The notes under the pieces are model-generated. The model did not search any database, was not told where the DNA came from, and saw only the letters and a program-made list of their open reading frames with translations. A DNA stretch of 64,000 nt. Origin: Albirhodobacter sp048262715 (GTDB taxonomy: Bacteria > Pseudomonadota > Alphaproteobacteria > Rhodobacterales > Rhodobacteraceae). The position numbers and the translations under genes are program-made. Each line of letters starts with the position of its first letter. Positions within the stretch are counted from its first letter, which is position 1. Shown here piece after piece: positions 26,248 to 34,721 of the stretch. The stretch spans positions 50,297-114,296 of the forward strand of contig JBLXEV010000013.1 of the NCBI GenBank assembly GCA_048262715.1, read 5' to 3'.

Positions 26248-27749
26248 GCGATGTTCCCAAGGTTGATCTTTTTGTGATTGGCGGCGGCATCAACGGCGCG
26301 GGGATTGCCCGTGATGCAGCGGGCCGTGGATTGAGCGTGGTGTTGTGCGAGAAGGGCGACCTCGCGGAGGGAACTTCTTCGCGTTCGGGCAAGCTGGTGC
26401 ATGGCGGGTTGCGCTATCTTGAGTATTACGAATTCCGTCTGGTGCGCGAGGCACTGATCGAGCGCGAAGTCTTGATGCGCAACGCGCCGCATATCATCTG
26501 GCCGATGCGTTTCGTGCTGCCGCATAGCCCGCAGGATCGGCCCGCGTGGCTGGTGCGGTTGGGGCTGTTTCTCTACGATCATCTGGGCGGACGAAAGCGT
26601 CTGCCTGCGACGCGCACGCTCGATCTGCGGCGCGATCCTGAGGGCGCGCCGCTCAAGGATGCCTATACCAAGGGTTTCGAGTATTCCGATTGCTGGGTCG
26701 ATGATGCACGGTTGGTGGTGCTCAACGCGGTGGATGCGGCAGCGCGCGGCGCGGTTGTGCTGACGCGCGCGCCTTGCACATCGGCGCGGCGTGAGAACGG
26801 TATCTGGCGGGTGACGACGCAAAGTGTGAGCGGCGAGGTGCAAGAATTCGAGGCCAAGGTGTTGGTGAATGCGGCAGGGCCTTGGGTCACCGATATTGTC
26901 ACCCGTGTGGCGGGGGCGAATTCGGCGCGCAATGTGCGGCTTGTGAAGGGCAGCCATATTATCGTGCCGAAATTCTGGCAGGGCGAGCAGGCCTATCTGG
27001 TGCAAAATCACGATAAGCGGGTGATTTTCATCAACCCCTATGAGGGCAATAAGGCGCTGATCGGCACGACCGATATCGCCTATGACGGCAAGCCCGAGGA
27101 GGTCACGGCCTCCGCAGAAGAGATCACCTATTTGCTGGATGCGGTGAACCGCTATTTCAAAGAGCAACTCACCCACGAAGATGTCGAGACCAGCTTCTCC
27201 GGTGTGCGGCCCTTGTTCGATGACGGGCAGGGCAACCCGAGTGCGGTGACGCGCGATTACGTCTTTGATCTCGATGAGACGGGTGGCGCGCCGCTGCTCA
27301 ATATCTTTGGCGGCAAGATCACCACCTTCCGCGAATTGGCCGAGCGCGGGATGCATCGCCTTGCCAAGATCTTCCCGCAGATGGGGGTGGATTGGACAGA
27401 ACACGCCCCGCTTCCGGGCGGGGATATGGAGGCGGCGGATTATGACGGGTTCCGCGCCCGTGTCGCGCGCGATTACCCATGGATGCCGCGCGCGCTGCGG
27501 CGGCATTACGGGCGGCTTTATGGCACGCGGATCGCGCAGATCGTCGGTGAGGCGACGGCGTTGGATGGCTTGGGCCGGCATTTTGGCGGGGCGCTCTATG
27601 AGGCGGAGGCGCGCTATCTGATTCAGCACGAATGGGCGCAGACGGCGGAGGATATCTTGTGGCGCCGCACCAAGCATCGGCTGCATTTGAGCGCGCAGGA
27701 ACAGGCCGATTTCGCGCAGTGGTTCGCGGATCTACGGGGGGATCTGTGA
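26244..27749 (+). CDS. eryB: Erythritol-phosphate dehydrogenase, FAD type (GlpD-like)
   Basis: FAD-dependent dehydrogenase of 501 residues that oxidises the EryA product to a tetrulose phosphate (D-erythrulose 1-phosphate in current naming). FAD motif VIGGGINGAGIARDAAGRG lies at residues 11-29, then EGTSSRSGKLVHGGLRYLE as in GlpD. The ATG at 26244 overlaps the eryA stop and has AAGGA upstream. GlpD enzymes usually pass electrons to quinone at the membrane, which I assume here too. It is followed by eryC with a TGATG overlap. Confidence 0.9.
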   Translation: MSDVPKVDLFVIGGGINGAGIARDAAGRGLSVVLCEKGDLAEGTSSRSGKLVHGGLRYLEYYEFRLVREALIEREVLMRNAPHIIWPMRFVLPHSPQDRPAWLVRLGLFLYDHLGGRKRLPATRTLDLRRDPEGAPLKDAYTKGFEYSDCWVDDARLVVLNAVDAAARGAVVLTRAPCTSARRENGIWRVTTQSVSGEVQEFEAKVLVNAAGPWVTDIVTRVAGANSARNVRLVKGSHIIVPKFWQGEQAYLVQNHDKRVIFINPYEGNKALIGTTDIAYDGKPEEVTASAEEITYLLDAVNRYFKEQLTHEDVETSFSGVRPLFDDGQGNPSAVTRDYVFDLDETGGAPLLNIFGGKITTFRELAERGMHRLAKIFPQMGVDWTEHAPLPGGDMEAADYDGFRARVARDYPWMPRALRRHYGRLYGTRIAQIVGEATALDGLGRHFGGALYEAEARYLIQHEWAQTAEDILWRRTKHRLHLSAQEQADFAQWFADLRGDL

Positions 27750-28681
27750 TGGCGCTCACGCTTTCGCTTAATACCAACCCGCTGGTGAACCGCTTTGCCG
27801 AACCGGATGATCTGATAGATGCAATCGCCCGCGATATCCGCATTCGCGATATCCAGCTGACGCATGAATTCATCAACCCGTCTTGGCCCGCCCCTGTGAT
27901 CCGGCAGATGACGCGGCAGATGGGCAGCGCGCTGCGCCGGACGGGCGCGCGGGTAACGTCAGGCATGACGGGCCCCTACGGGCGGCTCAATCATTTCGGG
28001 CATCCCGATAAAGAGGTGCGGCGCTATTACGTCGATTGGTTCAAGAGCTTCGCCGATATCATTGGGGATCTGGGCGGGTGCTCGATTGGCACGCAATTCG
28101 CGATCTTCACCTACCGCGATTTCGACGATCCCGCGCGCCGCGAGGCCTTGATCGAGACCGCGATCGACTGCTGGGCGGAGGTCGCCGATCACGCGAAATC
28201 GGCGGGGTTGGAGTATGTGTTCTGGGAGCCGATGAGCGTGGGCCGCGAGTTTGGCGAAACCATTGCGCAGGCGATGGCCCTGCAAGATCGCCTGACGGCA
28301 GCGGGTATGGCGGTGCCGATGTGGATGATGGCCGATATCGACCACGGCGATGTCACCTCGCCCAATCCTGAGGATACCGATCCCTATGCGTGGGCGCGCG
28401 CGGTGCCCAAAGTCAGCCCGATTATTCATATCAAGCAATCAATGATGGATAAATCTGGCCACCGCCCGTTCACCCAAGCCTTCAACGCGAAAGGGGCGAT
28501 CCAGCCCGCGCCGCTTCTGGCAGCGTTTAAGGCAGGCGGGGCGCGCGACAATGAGATCTGTCTGGAGCTGTCATTTAAGGAACGCGAGCCGAATGATCGC
28601 CAAGTTATAGCGCAGATTGCCGAGAGTGTCGCGTTCTGGGCGCCGCATATTGACAGCGGCGCGGCGGATCTGAAGGTGTGA
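27749..28681 (+). CDS. eryC: Tetrulose-phosphate epimerase/racemase EryC (xylose-isomerase-like TIM barrel)
   Basis: Protein of 310 residues of the AP-endonuclease-2/xylose isomerase superfamily. In Brucella, EryC was shown to interconvert the two tetrulose-phosphate enantiomers, giving L-erythrulose 1-phosphate in current naming. Metal-site candidates are in FWEPMSVGREFGET, ADIDHGDVTS, IIHIKQS and ICLELSFKEREPNDR. Its start SLNTNPLVNRFAEPDDLI closely resembles known EryC proteins. The ATG at 27749 is inside the eryB stop (TGATG). Confidence 0.9.
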   Translation: MALTLSLNTNPLVNRFAEPDDLIDAIARDIRIRDIQLTHEFINPSWPAPVIRQMTRQMGSALRRTGARVTSGMTGPYGRLNHFGHPDKEVRRYYVDWFKSFADIIGDLGGCSIGTQFAIFTYRDFDDPARREALIETAIDCWAEVADHAKSAGLEYVFWEPMSVGREFGETIAQAMALQDRLTAAGMAVPMWMMADIDHGDVTSPNPEDTDPYAWARAVPKVSPIIHIKQSMMDKSGHRPFTQAFNAKGAIQPAPLLAAFKAGGARDNEICLELSFKEREPNDRQVIAQIAESVAFWAPHIDSGAADLKV

Positions 28682-28748
28682 GGCGCGCTTGCGCTTGTGG
28701 AGAAATACCGCCAGTTACGGGCAACCCCGTGCGCAGAAGGATATCGGA

Positions 28749-29915
28749 ATGACGCAGTCGATTTTTGCCTTTTCAACAGCGAATGAAATCCGGTTTGGCC
28801 GTGGGGCAGCGCTGAAAGCGGTGCCTGACATGGCGGCTTTGGCGCGGCAGGTGATGCTGGTGACGGGGGCGAATACGGCGCGGGCAGATTGGCTCCGTGT
28901 GGCGCTGGAGGCAGAGGGCTGCGCCGTGACGCTGTTCGCGGTGGAGCGCGAGCCCGATGTGGCGATGATCGAGGCGGGCGTGGCCTGCGCACGCACCGCG
29001 CAGGCGGGGGCGGTGATTGCGCTGGGCGGCGGCGCGGCGGTGGATGCGGGTAAGGCGATTGCGGTGCTGGTTCCGGCCACGGGACCAATGCTGGATCATT
29101 TGGAAGTCGTTGGCAAAGGCCTGCCGCTGGCCGCGCCGCCCTTGCCCTTCGTTGCGATCCCGACGACGGCGGGCACGGGGGCAGAGGTGACGCGCAACGC
29201 GGTGATCGCGGTGCCGGAGGCGCGGCGCAAGGTCAGCCTGCGCGACCCGAAGATGTTGCCGAAGATCGCGATTGTTGATCCGGCACTGACCGATAATTGC
29301 CCGCGCGCGGTGACGCTGGCCTCGGGGCTGGACGCGATTACGCAGGTGATAGAGCCCTATCTGTGCACCCGCGCCAATCTGCTGACCGATGCTCTGTGCC
29401 GTGACGCGATCCCCAAAGGGCTGGCGGCGCTGGCGCGGCTGATGGAGGGCGGCACCGAGGAGCAGGCGCGTGCCGCGCGCGATGATATGGCATGGGTGAG
29501 CCTATGCGGTGGCTTGGCGCTGGCCAATTCCGGTCTGGGGGTGATCCACGGGCTCGCGGGGCCATTGGGCGGGCTATCAACCGCCGCGCATGGCGCTATT
29601 TGTGGCGCGCTGTTGCCCCACGGCTTGGCACTCAATGCGGCGCAGAGCGACGCGGCGGATCTGGCGCTCACCGCGCGGTTCGACGAGATCCGGCACTGGA
29701 TCGCGCAGGCTTTGGGCGGGGAGGCATCACAGGCATTTGCGCGTCTGGCGGAGTGGTCGCGGGCGCAGGGGTTGTTGGGATTGGATGCTTTGGGGATCGA
29801 CGCAGAGGCGCGGGCCAGCGCGGCAGAGGCGGCGGCGACGTCCTCCTCGATGAAAGCCAATCCGGCGCAACTCACGGTGGCGCATCTGACGCAGATGATG
29901 GAACAGGCGCGCTAA
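28749..29915 (+). CDS. Iron-type alcohol dehydrogenase inserted in the ery operon
   Basis: Group III alcohol dehydrogenase of 388 residues. The NAD region is ALGGGAAVDAGKAIA, followed by PTTAGTGAEVTRNAV and the metal region GLGVIHGLAGPLGGL...AAHGAICGALLPHG. In the first metal motif, the usual Asp-Ala-x-x-His reads DAITQ, so one metal-binding histidine is glutamine, as in some relatives. AAGGA precedes the ATG at 28749. Standard rhizobial ery operons go straight from eryC to eryD, so this is an addition. It might oxidise a tetritol or a related polyol or aldehyde; the substrate is unknown. Confidence 0.8.
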   Translation: MTQSIFAFSTANEIRFGRGAALKAVPDMAALARQVMLVTGANTARADWLRVALEAEGCAVTLFAVEREPDVAMIEAGVACARTAQAGAVIALGGGAAVDAGKAIAVLVPATGPMLDHLEVVGKGLPLAAPPLPFVAIPTTAGTGAEVTRNAVIAVPEARRKVSLRDPKMLPKIAIVDPALTDNCPRAVTLASGLDAITQVIEPYLCTRANLLTDALCRDAIPKGLAALARLMEGGTEEQARAARDDMAWVSLCGGLALANSGLGVIHGLAGPLGGLSTAAHGAICGALLPHGLALNAAQSDAADLALTARFDEIRHWIAQALGGEASQAFARLAEWSRAQGLLGLDALGIDAEARASAAEAAATSSSMKANPAQLTVAHLTQMMEQAR

Positions 29916-29933
29916 GCGCCCAAGGGGGAAGCC

Positions 29934-30905
29934 ATGGCCAAGGACCGTATGATGGAGGATCCCGAGCACTCGCTGGCGATCCGCGCGGCATGGCTGCATT
30001 ATGTTGGCGGCTTGCGGCAGGCGGAGGTCGCCAAGCGGCTCGGGGTGCCCTCTGTCAAAGCGCATCGGTTGATCGCGCGGGCGGTGGCGGAAGGCGCTGT
30101 CAAAGTCAGCATCGAGGGTGAGATTATCGAGTGTATCGAGCTGGAGACCGCGCTGAGCGCGCGGTTTGGGCTAGAGACGTGCGAGGTCGCGCCCGATCTC
30201 GAGGAGGTCGGCTTGCCGCTGCGCACATTGGGGTTGGCCGGGGCCGGGCGGCTGCGGCGTTGGATGGAAAGCGGCGAAGAGCTGACCATCGGCATCGGCC
30301 ATGGCCGCACCTTGGCCGAAGCGGTGCGTGCGATGCCACGGTTCGCCACGCAAGGCCTGCGGTTCGTCTCGCTATTGGGCGGCTTGACGCGCAATTTCGC
30401 CGCCAACCCGCATGATGTGATGCATATGCTGGCGGAGAAAACGGGCGCACAGGCCTATGTGATGCCAGTGCCGTTTTTCGCCAATACTGCCGAGGATCGC
30501 GAGGTTCTCCTATCGCAGCGCGGGGTGGCGGAGGTGTTTCAATTGGCGCAGAGCGCGCCGCTCAAGATTGTTGGGATCGGCACGGTGGAGGCCGAGACGC
30601 AGCTTGTGACCTCTGGGATGATCGAGCCGTCCGAGATCGAGGCGATTGCGCGCGCGGGTGGGGTGGGCGAGATGCTCGGCCATTTCTTCGACCGCGATGG
30701 CAACGCGCTGGAGACGCCGCTGACCTCGCGGACCCTGGCGGTGGCCTTGCCGGAGGCGGGGCCGATCGGGGCGACGCGCGACCGGATCATCGCGCTGGCG
30801 GGCGGGCCGGAGAAGATCGAGCCTCTGCGGGCGGTTCTCAAAAGCGGGCGGCTGTCGGGGTTGATCACGGACGAGCGCACGGCGAAGGCATTGTTGCACA
30901 AGTAG
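29934..30905 (+). CDS. eryD: Erythritol operon regulator, SorC/DeoR family
   Basis: Protein of 323 residues. An N-terminal helix-turn-helix of the SorC type (LRQAEVAKRLGVPSVKAHRLIARAV, residues 23-48) is followed by a sugar-binding domain with GIGHGRTLAEAVRAMP and IVGIGTVEAETQLVTSGMI, which fits sugar-phosphate sensing. EryD represses the ery operon in Brucella and rhizobia and is relieved by erythritol. It is the last gene of the eryABC-adh-eryD operon. The long following gap holds a new promoter. Confidence 0.88.
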   Translation: MAKDRMMEDPEHSLAIRAAWLHYVGGLRQAEVAKRLGVPSVKAHRLIARAVAEGAVKVSIEGEIIECIELETALSARFGLETCEVAPDLEEVGLPLRTLGLAGAGRLRRWMESGEELTIGIGHGRTLAEAVRAMPRFATQGLRFVSLLGGLTRNFAANPHDVMHMLAEKTGAQAYVMPVPFFANTAEDREVLLSQRGVAEVFQLAQSAPLKIVGIGTVEAETQLVTSGMIEPSEIEAIARAGGVGEMLGHFFDRDGNALETPLTSRTLAVALPEAGPIGATRDRIIALAGGPEKIEPLRAVLKSGRLSGLITDERTAKALLHK

Positions 30906-30977
30906 CGGATGATCCCGCATTCCTATTATATTTCAGAGTGTTTTGCATAAAGTCATGGCTGCGTTTGCTCCGCGCCG

Positions 30978-31056
30978 TGTGATTTCTCGCGCTGCAAAAA
31001 TCACAATTTAACCCACAAAATCACACCAATTTTGTTTTATATGTGATATGTGATGT
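30978..31056. promoter_or_regulatory. Cluster of TGTGAT half-sites upstream of the DeoR gene
   Basis: Inverted pair TGTGATTT (30978-30985) and AAATCACA (30998-31005), another AAATCACA (31018-31025), then TGTGATA (31042-31048) and TGTGATG (31050-31056). All lie in the AT-rich 165-base gap before the DeoR regulator start, so autoregulation is likely. The region also holds the promoter for deoR-eryH-eryI and the kinase pair. Confidence 0.6.
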
Positions 31057-31070
31057 GAGGAATCGGAGGG

Positions 31071-31865
31071 ATGATGAAGCGGGACGAGCGACAACAGGCA
31101 ATCATGGATCTGCTGGTGGCGGAGGGGCAGGTCGATCTGGACCGCCTCGCGGAGCAATTCGCCGTCTCGAAAATGACGATTCACCGCGATCTGGACGAGC
31201 TGGAGGCCAGCGGGCTATTGCGCAAGATCCGTGGCGGGGCGACGATTGAATCGGGCACTCAGTTCGAGAGCGATTTCAGGTTCCGCGAGCGCCAAGGGGC
31301 GGCGGCGAAAACGCTGTTGGCGGAACAGGCGCTGGCGCTGATTGAGCCGGGTATGACGGTGATGATCAACGATGGCTCGATGGCGGCGATTTTGGGCCGG
31401 ATGCTGGTTGCCAAGCGGCCTCTCGCGGTGATTACCAATAATGCGGCGGTGATGGATGCGCTGCGCGGTGAGGCGGGGATCACGCTGATCGCGCTCGGCG
31501 GCGTCTATTCCGCGAAGTTCAACGGCTATTTCGGCAAGGTGACGGAAGATGCGCTGGCGCAACTGCGCGCCGATATCGCCTTTATCTCGGCGCCCGCGCT
31601 TTCGGGCGTTGAGGTGTTCCATATGGATGATGATGTGGTGCGGGCCAAACGCGCGATGATGGCGCAGTCGCAGCAGCGATGCCTGCTGGTGAACCACGCG
31701 CGGTTTGGCCATGCGGCGCTGCATCGCCTCGCGGGGCTGGCGGAATTTGAGCATCTCATCACCGATCAACGCCCCGCACCGGAGGCTTGTGCCGCATTGG
31801 AACGCGCGGGGTTTGCGCTGACCTATCCGGCCGCCACCCCGCAGGTGACACGCATAGACACATAA
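31071..31865 (+). CDS. DeoR-family regulator of the erythritol locus
   Basis: Protein of 264 residues. The N-terminal winged helix MTIHRDLDELEASGLLRKIRGGA is the DeoR recognition pattern (residues about 35-57), followed by a DeoRC sugar-phosphate sensing domain (ITNNAAVMDALRG, LGGVYSAKFNGYFG). A DeoR gene stands between eryD and the triose-phosphate-isomerase homologue in rhizobia and Brucella too. GGAGGG touches the first ATG; the second ATG (31074) has better spacing and may be the true start. It leads an operon with eryH and eryI. Confidence 0.87.
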   Translation: MMKRDERQQAIMDLLVAEGQVDLDRLAEQFAVSKMTIHRDLDELEASGLLRKIRGGATIESGTQFESDFRFRERQGAAAKTLLAEQALALIEPGMTVMINDGSMAAILGRMLVAKRPLAVITNNAAVMDALRGEAGITLIALGGVYSAKFNGYFGKVTEDALAQLRADIAFISAPALSGVEVFHMDDDVVRAKRAMMAQSQQRCLLVNHARFGHAALHRLAGLAEFEHLITDQRPAPEACAALERAGFALTYPAATPQVTRIDT

Positions 31866-31875
31866 AGGTATCGCG

Positions 31876-32649
31876 ATGACCCAACCGCAGTTCTGGATCG
31901 GCACAAGCTGGAAGATGAATAAGATTTTGAGCGAGGCGCAGGCCTTCGCGACCGCGCTTGCGGCGGCAGACGGCACGCGCGATCCACGGATCCAGCGCTT
32001 TGTCATTCCCTCCTTCACCAATCTCCGCGAGGTGAAATCGATCCTCTCGGAAAGTTCGGTGAAAGTCGGTGCGCAGAATATGCATTGGGCGGATCAGGGC
32101 GCGTGGACGGGGGAAGTCTCGCCGGTGATGCTGAAAGATTGCGGCACGGATATTGTCGAACTGGGCCATTCCGAGCGGCGCGAGCATTTCGGCGAGACCG
32201 ATGAGACGGTCGGCCTCAAGGTCGAGGCAGCGGTGCGGCATGGGATGATCCCGTTGGTTTGCATTGGCGAGAGCCTCGCCGAGCGTGAAGCGGGCCGCGC
32301 CGCGGAGGTGCTGGCGGCGCAGGTCCGTGGGGCCTTGGGCAAGCTGTCGCGCGATCAATATGCTGCGCCGATCTTGCTGGCCTATGAGCCGATCTGGGCA
32401 ATTGGCGTGAATGGCATTCCTGCGACCTCGGACTATGCCGATGCGCGGCAGGCGGAGATCATCCACGTCGCGCAAGAGGTTCTGGGCCGGAAAATCCCTT
32501 GTCTTTACGGTGGTTCGGTAAATCCCGAAAACTGTGAAGAGCTTATTCAATGCCCGCATATCGATGGGCTGTTCATTGGCCGTTCGGCTTGGAACGTCGA
32601 GGGCTATCTCGACATTCTCGCCAAATGTGCCGCTTCTCTCAAGGCTTGA
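31876..32649 (+). CDS. eryH: L-erythrulose 1-phosphate isomerase, triose-phosphate isomerase homologue
   Basis: TIM-fold protein of 257 residues (TpiA2/TpiB, renamed EryH) that converts L-erythrulose 1-phosphate to D-erythrulose 4-phosphate. The triose-phosphate isomerase catalytic set is kept: Lys in TSWKMNK (residue 13), His in ELGHSERR (about 96) and Glu in AYEPIWAIG (about 168). It lies 10 bases after the DeoR gene and 12 before eryI. Context, not sequence alone, separates it from the central TpiA. Confidence 0.9.
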   Translation: MTQPQFWIGTSWKMNKILSEAQAFATALAAADGTRDPRIQRFVIPSFTNLREVKSILSESSVKVGAQNMHWADQGAWTGEVSPVMLKDCGTDIVELGHSERREHFGETDETVGLKVEAAVRHGMIPLVCIGESLAEREAGRAAEVLAAQVRGALGKLSRDQYAAPILLAYEPIWAIGVNGIPATSDYADARQAEIIHVAQEVLGRKIPCLYGGSVNPENCEELIQCPHIDGLFIGRSAWNVEGYLDILAKCAASLKA

Positions 32650-32661
32650 AAGGATCACAGA

Positions 32662-33117
32662 ATGAAGATTGCAATTGCAGGCGATAGCGCAGGCGAAGGC
32701 CTTGCGAAAATCCTCGCGGACCACCTGAAAGACACATTCGACGTCGCGGAGATCTCGCACACGCAGGCGGGGCCGGATGCGTTCTATGCCAATATGGCGG
32801 AGCGCGTCGCCTCGGAAGTGATCGCGGGCACGTATGATCGTGCGATCTTGATCTGCGGCACGGGGATTGGCGTGCAGATCGCGGCGAATAAGGTGCCCGG
32901 AATCCGCGCGGCGCAATGCCATGATACCTATTCCGCCGCGAAAGCCTCGACCTCGAACAATGCGCAGATCATCACCATGGGCGCGCGGGTGATCGGGGCG
33001 GAGCTGGCCAAGGATATCGCAGCGGCGTTCTTGAACACGGCGTTTGATCCGGCCGGAAAATCGGCCAGCAATGTCGAGGCGCTCAACGCGGTGGATGCGA
33101 AATATCATCAGGGCTGA
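32662..33117 (+). CDS. eryI: D-erythrulose 4-phosphate isomerase, RpiB homologue
   Basis: RpiB/LacAB-type sugar-phosphate isomerase of 151 residues that makes D-erythrose 4-phosphate, the exit point to the pentose phosphate pathway. The family marks are MKIAIAGDSAGEGLA at the start, ICGTGIGVQIAANKVPGIRAA (residues about 68-88, with the catalytic Cys in CGTG) and NNAQIITMGARVIG. It completes the ery enzyme set (A, B, C, H, I). Confidence 0.9.
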   Translation: MKIAIAGDSAGEGLAKILADHLKDTFDVAEISHTQAGPDAFYANMAERVASEVIAGTYDRAILICGTGIGVQIAANKVPGIRAAQCHDTYSAAKASTSNNAQIITMGARVIGAELAKDIAAAFLNTAFDPAGKSASNVEALNAVDAKYHQG

Positions 33118-33125
33118 CCCTGAGG

Positions 33126-33153
33126 GAGGGCGCGTCAGTCACGGCGCGCCCTC
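33126..33153 (+). terminator. Hairpin after eryI, possible partial terminator
   Basis: A 9-bp perfect stem (GAGGGCGCG / CGCGCCCTC) with a 10-base loop, starting 9 bases after the eryI stop. Only a weak T-rich stretch follows, so read-through into the kinase gene at 33183 is likely. It may act as an attenuator or RNA-stability element. Confidence 0.45.
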
Positions 33154-33182
33154 AGTCTATCTGCGCTGGGGGAGAGAGCGGG

Positions 33183-34721
33183 ATGAGCGGGCGGATTTTG
33201 GCGATTGATAGCGGATTGACCGTCACCAAAGCGGTGATTTTCGATCTCGATGGGCAGCAGCTCGGCGTCGCACGGCGCAATCTGCCGCAATTGATGCCTG
33301 CCCCGCGCAAGGTAGAGCGCGATATGGCGGAGTTTTGGCGCGAGACTGCCGCCGCGATCCGCGAGGTGCTTGCAGTCAGCGAGACCGATCCCGCCGCGAT
33401 CCGCGCGATTGCGGCGACGGCGCATGGCGACGGGGTCTATCTGCTGGATCAGAGCGGTGCGCCGCTCGGCGCGGGGATCCTCTCGCTCGATAGCCGCGCG
33501 GGTGACGTGGTGGCCGGATGGCAGGCGGATGGGACAGATCAGGCGAGCCTCGTGCTGACGGGGCAGGTGCCGCATGTCTCGGCCCCGTCCGCGCTTTTGG
33601 CGTGGATCAAGCGCGAGGAGCCGGAGCGGTTTGCCCGTATTGGCCATATTCTCGCCTGTAAGGATTGGCTGCGCTATTGCCTCACGGGGGAGATCGGCAC
33701 GGATCGCACCGAGGCCAGCACCTCTTTCACCGACTACCGAACCCAGAGCTATAGCCTTGAGGCGCTGGCGCTGTTTGGCCTCTCAGATCTAGAGCACGCC
33801 TTGCCTCCGATCAGCCCTTCGGCTGAGATCGTCGGCCATGTCACGCAGGCGGCGGCTGACCTGACGGGGCTGCGCGTGGGAACGCCTGTTGCGGCGGGGC
33901 TGCATGATGTGACGGCCTCGGCGCTGGGGATCGGGGCCCATCGCGCTGCGGTGATTGGCATCGTCGCGGGCACGTATTCGATTAATGAATGCGTGTCTGA
34001 GACGCCGCAGATCGATCCGCGCTGGTTCTGCCGGAACGCGGTGGCGGCGGGGCAGTGGAACAATATGGCGATCTCGCCCGCCTCGGCGACGAATTACGAT
34101 TGGTTTATCGATACGTTCTGCGCCGTGGAAAAGGCCTCCGCTTCGGCCGCGGGCGAGAGCATTCACGCCATCCTTGCGCCCGAGATCGATGCTGCGCTGT
34201 CGCGCCCATCCTCGGTTCTCTACCACCCTTACCTCTTTGGCTCGCCGATGGGGGCGGACCCGAGCGCAGGGTTCATCGGGTTGCGTGGTTGGCATCAGCG
34301 CGGGGATCTTCTGGCCGCTGTGCTGGAGGGGATCGCGTTCAATCATCGCCAGCATATCGATGCGCTGCGCGAGCATTTCCCTGCAGCCGAGGCGCGGCTC
34401 ACGGGCGGGGCTTCGCGCAACCCGACCGTCGCGCAGCTCTTCGCGGATGTGTTGGCGATGCCCGTCACCGTCACCCAGACGGATGAGGCAGCGGCATGGG
34501 GGGCGGCGCTTTGTGCTGGCGCAGCGGTGGGGCTGTTTGATCGCTTCGATGCCGATCCGCGCGATGTGGATGGGAGGGCGCGCGTCTTTACCCCCGACCC
34601 TGCCCGCGTCGCACATTACGCAGAGCGCTTTGCGGCCTTCACAGAGGTTGCCGCGCAGATGGGGGATATCTGGGAGCGGTTGAAGAATTTGGAAACACTG
34701 GCGCGCGGAGACAGATCATGA
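33183..34721 (+). CDS. Second FGGY-family polyol/sugar kinase
   Basis: FGGY kinase of 512 residues, clearly diverged from EryA. Phosphate-binding motif LAIDSGLTVTKAVIFDLDG lies near the N-terminus, with ATAHGDGVYLLD, CKDWLRYCLTGEIGTDRTEAS and LTGGASRNPTVAQLFADVL. It resembles xylulose/L-xylulose kinases more than glycerol kinase. It is coupled by an ATGA overlap to a GlpD-like dehydrogenase, copying the EryA-EryB arrangement, so the pair probably uses a further polyol (another tetritol or pentitol). The substrate is unknown. Confidence 0.8.
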   Translation: MSGRILAIDSGLTVTKAVIFDLDGQQLGVARRNLPQLMPAPRKVERDMAEFWRETAAAIREVLAVSETDPAAIRAIAATAHGDGVYLLDQSGAPLGAGILSLDSRAGDVVAGWQADGTDQASLVLTGQVPHVSAPSALLAWIKREEPERFARIGHILACKDWLRYCLTGEIGTDRTEASTSFTDYRTQSYSLEALALFGLSDLEHALPPISPSAEIVGHVTQAAADLTGLRVGTPVAAGLHDVTASALGIGAHRAAVIGIVAGTYSINECVSETPQIDPRWFCRNAVAAGQWNNMAISPASATNYDWFIDTFCAVEKASASAAGESIHAILAPEIDAALSRPSSVLYHPYLFGSPMGADPSAGFIGLRGWHQRGDLLAAVLEGIAFNHRQHIDALREHFPAAEARLTGGASRNPTVAQLFADVLAMPVTVTQTDEAAAWGAALCAGAAVGLFDRFDADPRDVDGRARVFTPDPARVAHYAERFAAFTEVAAQMGDIWERLKNLETLARGDRS

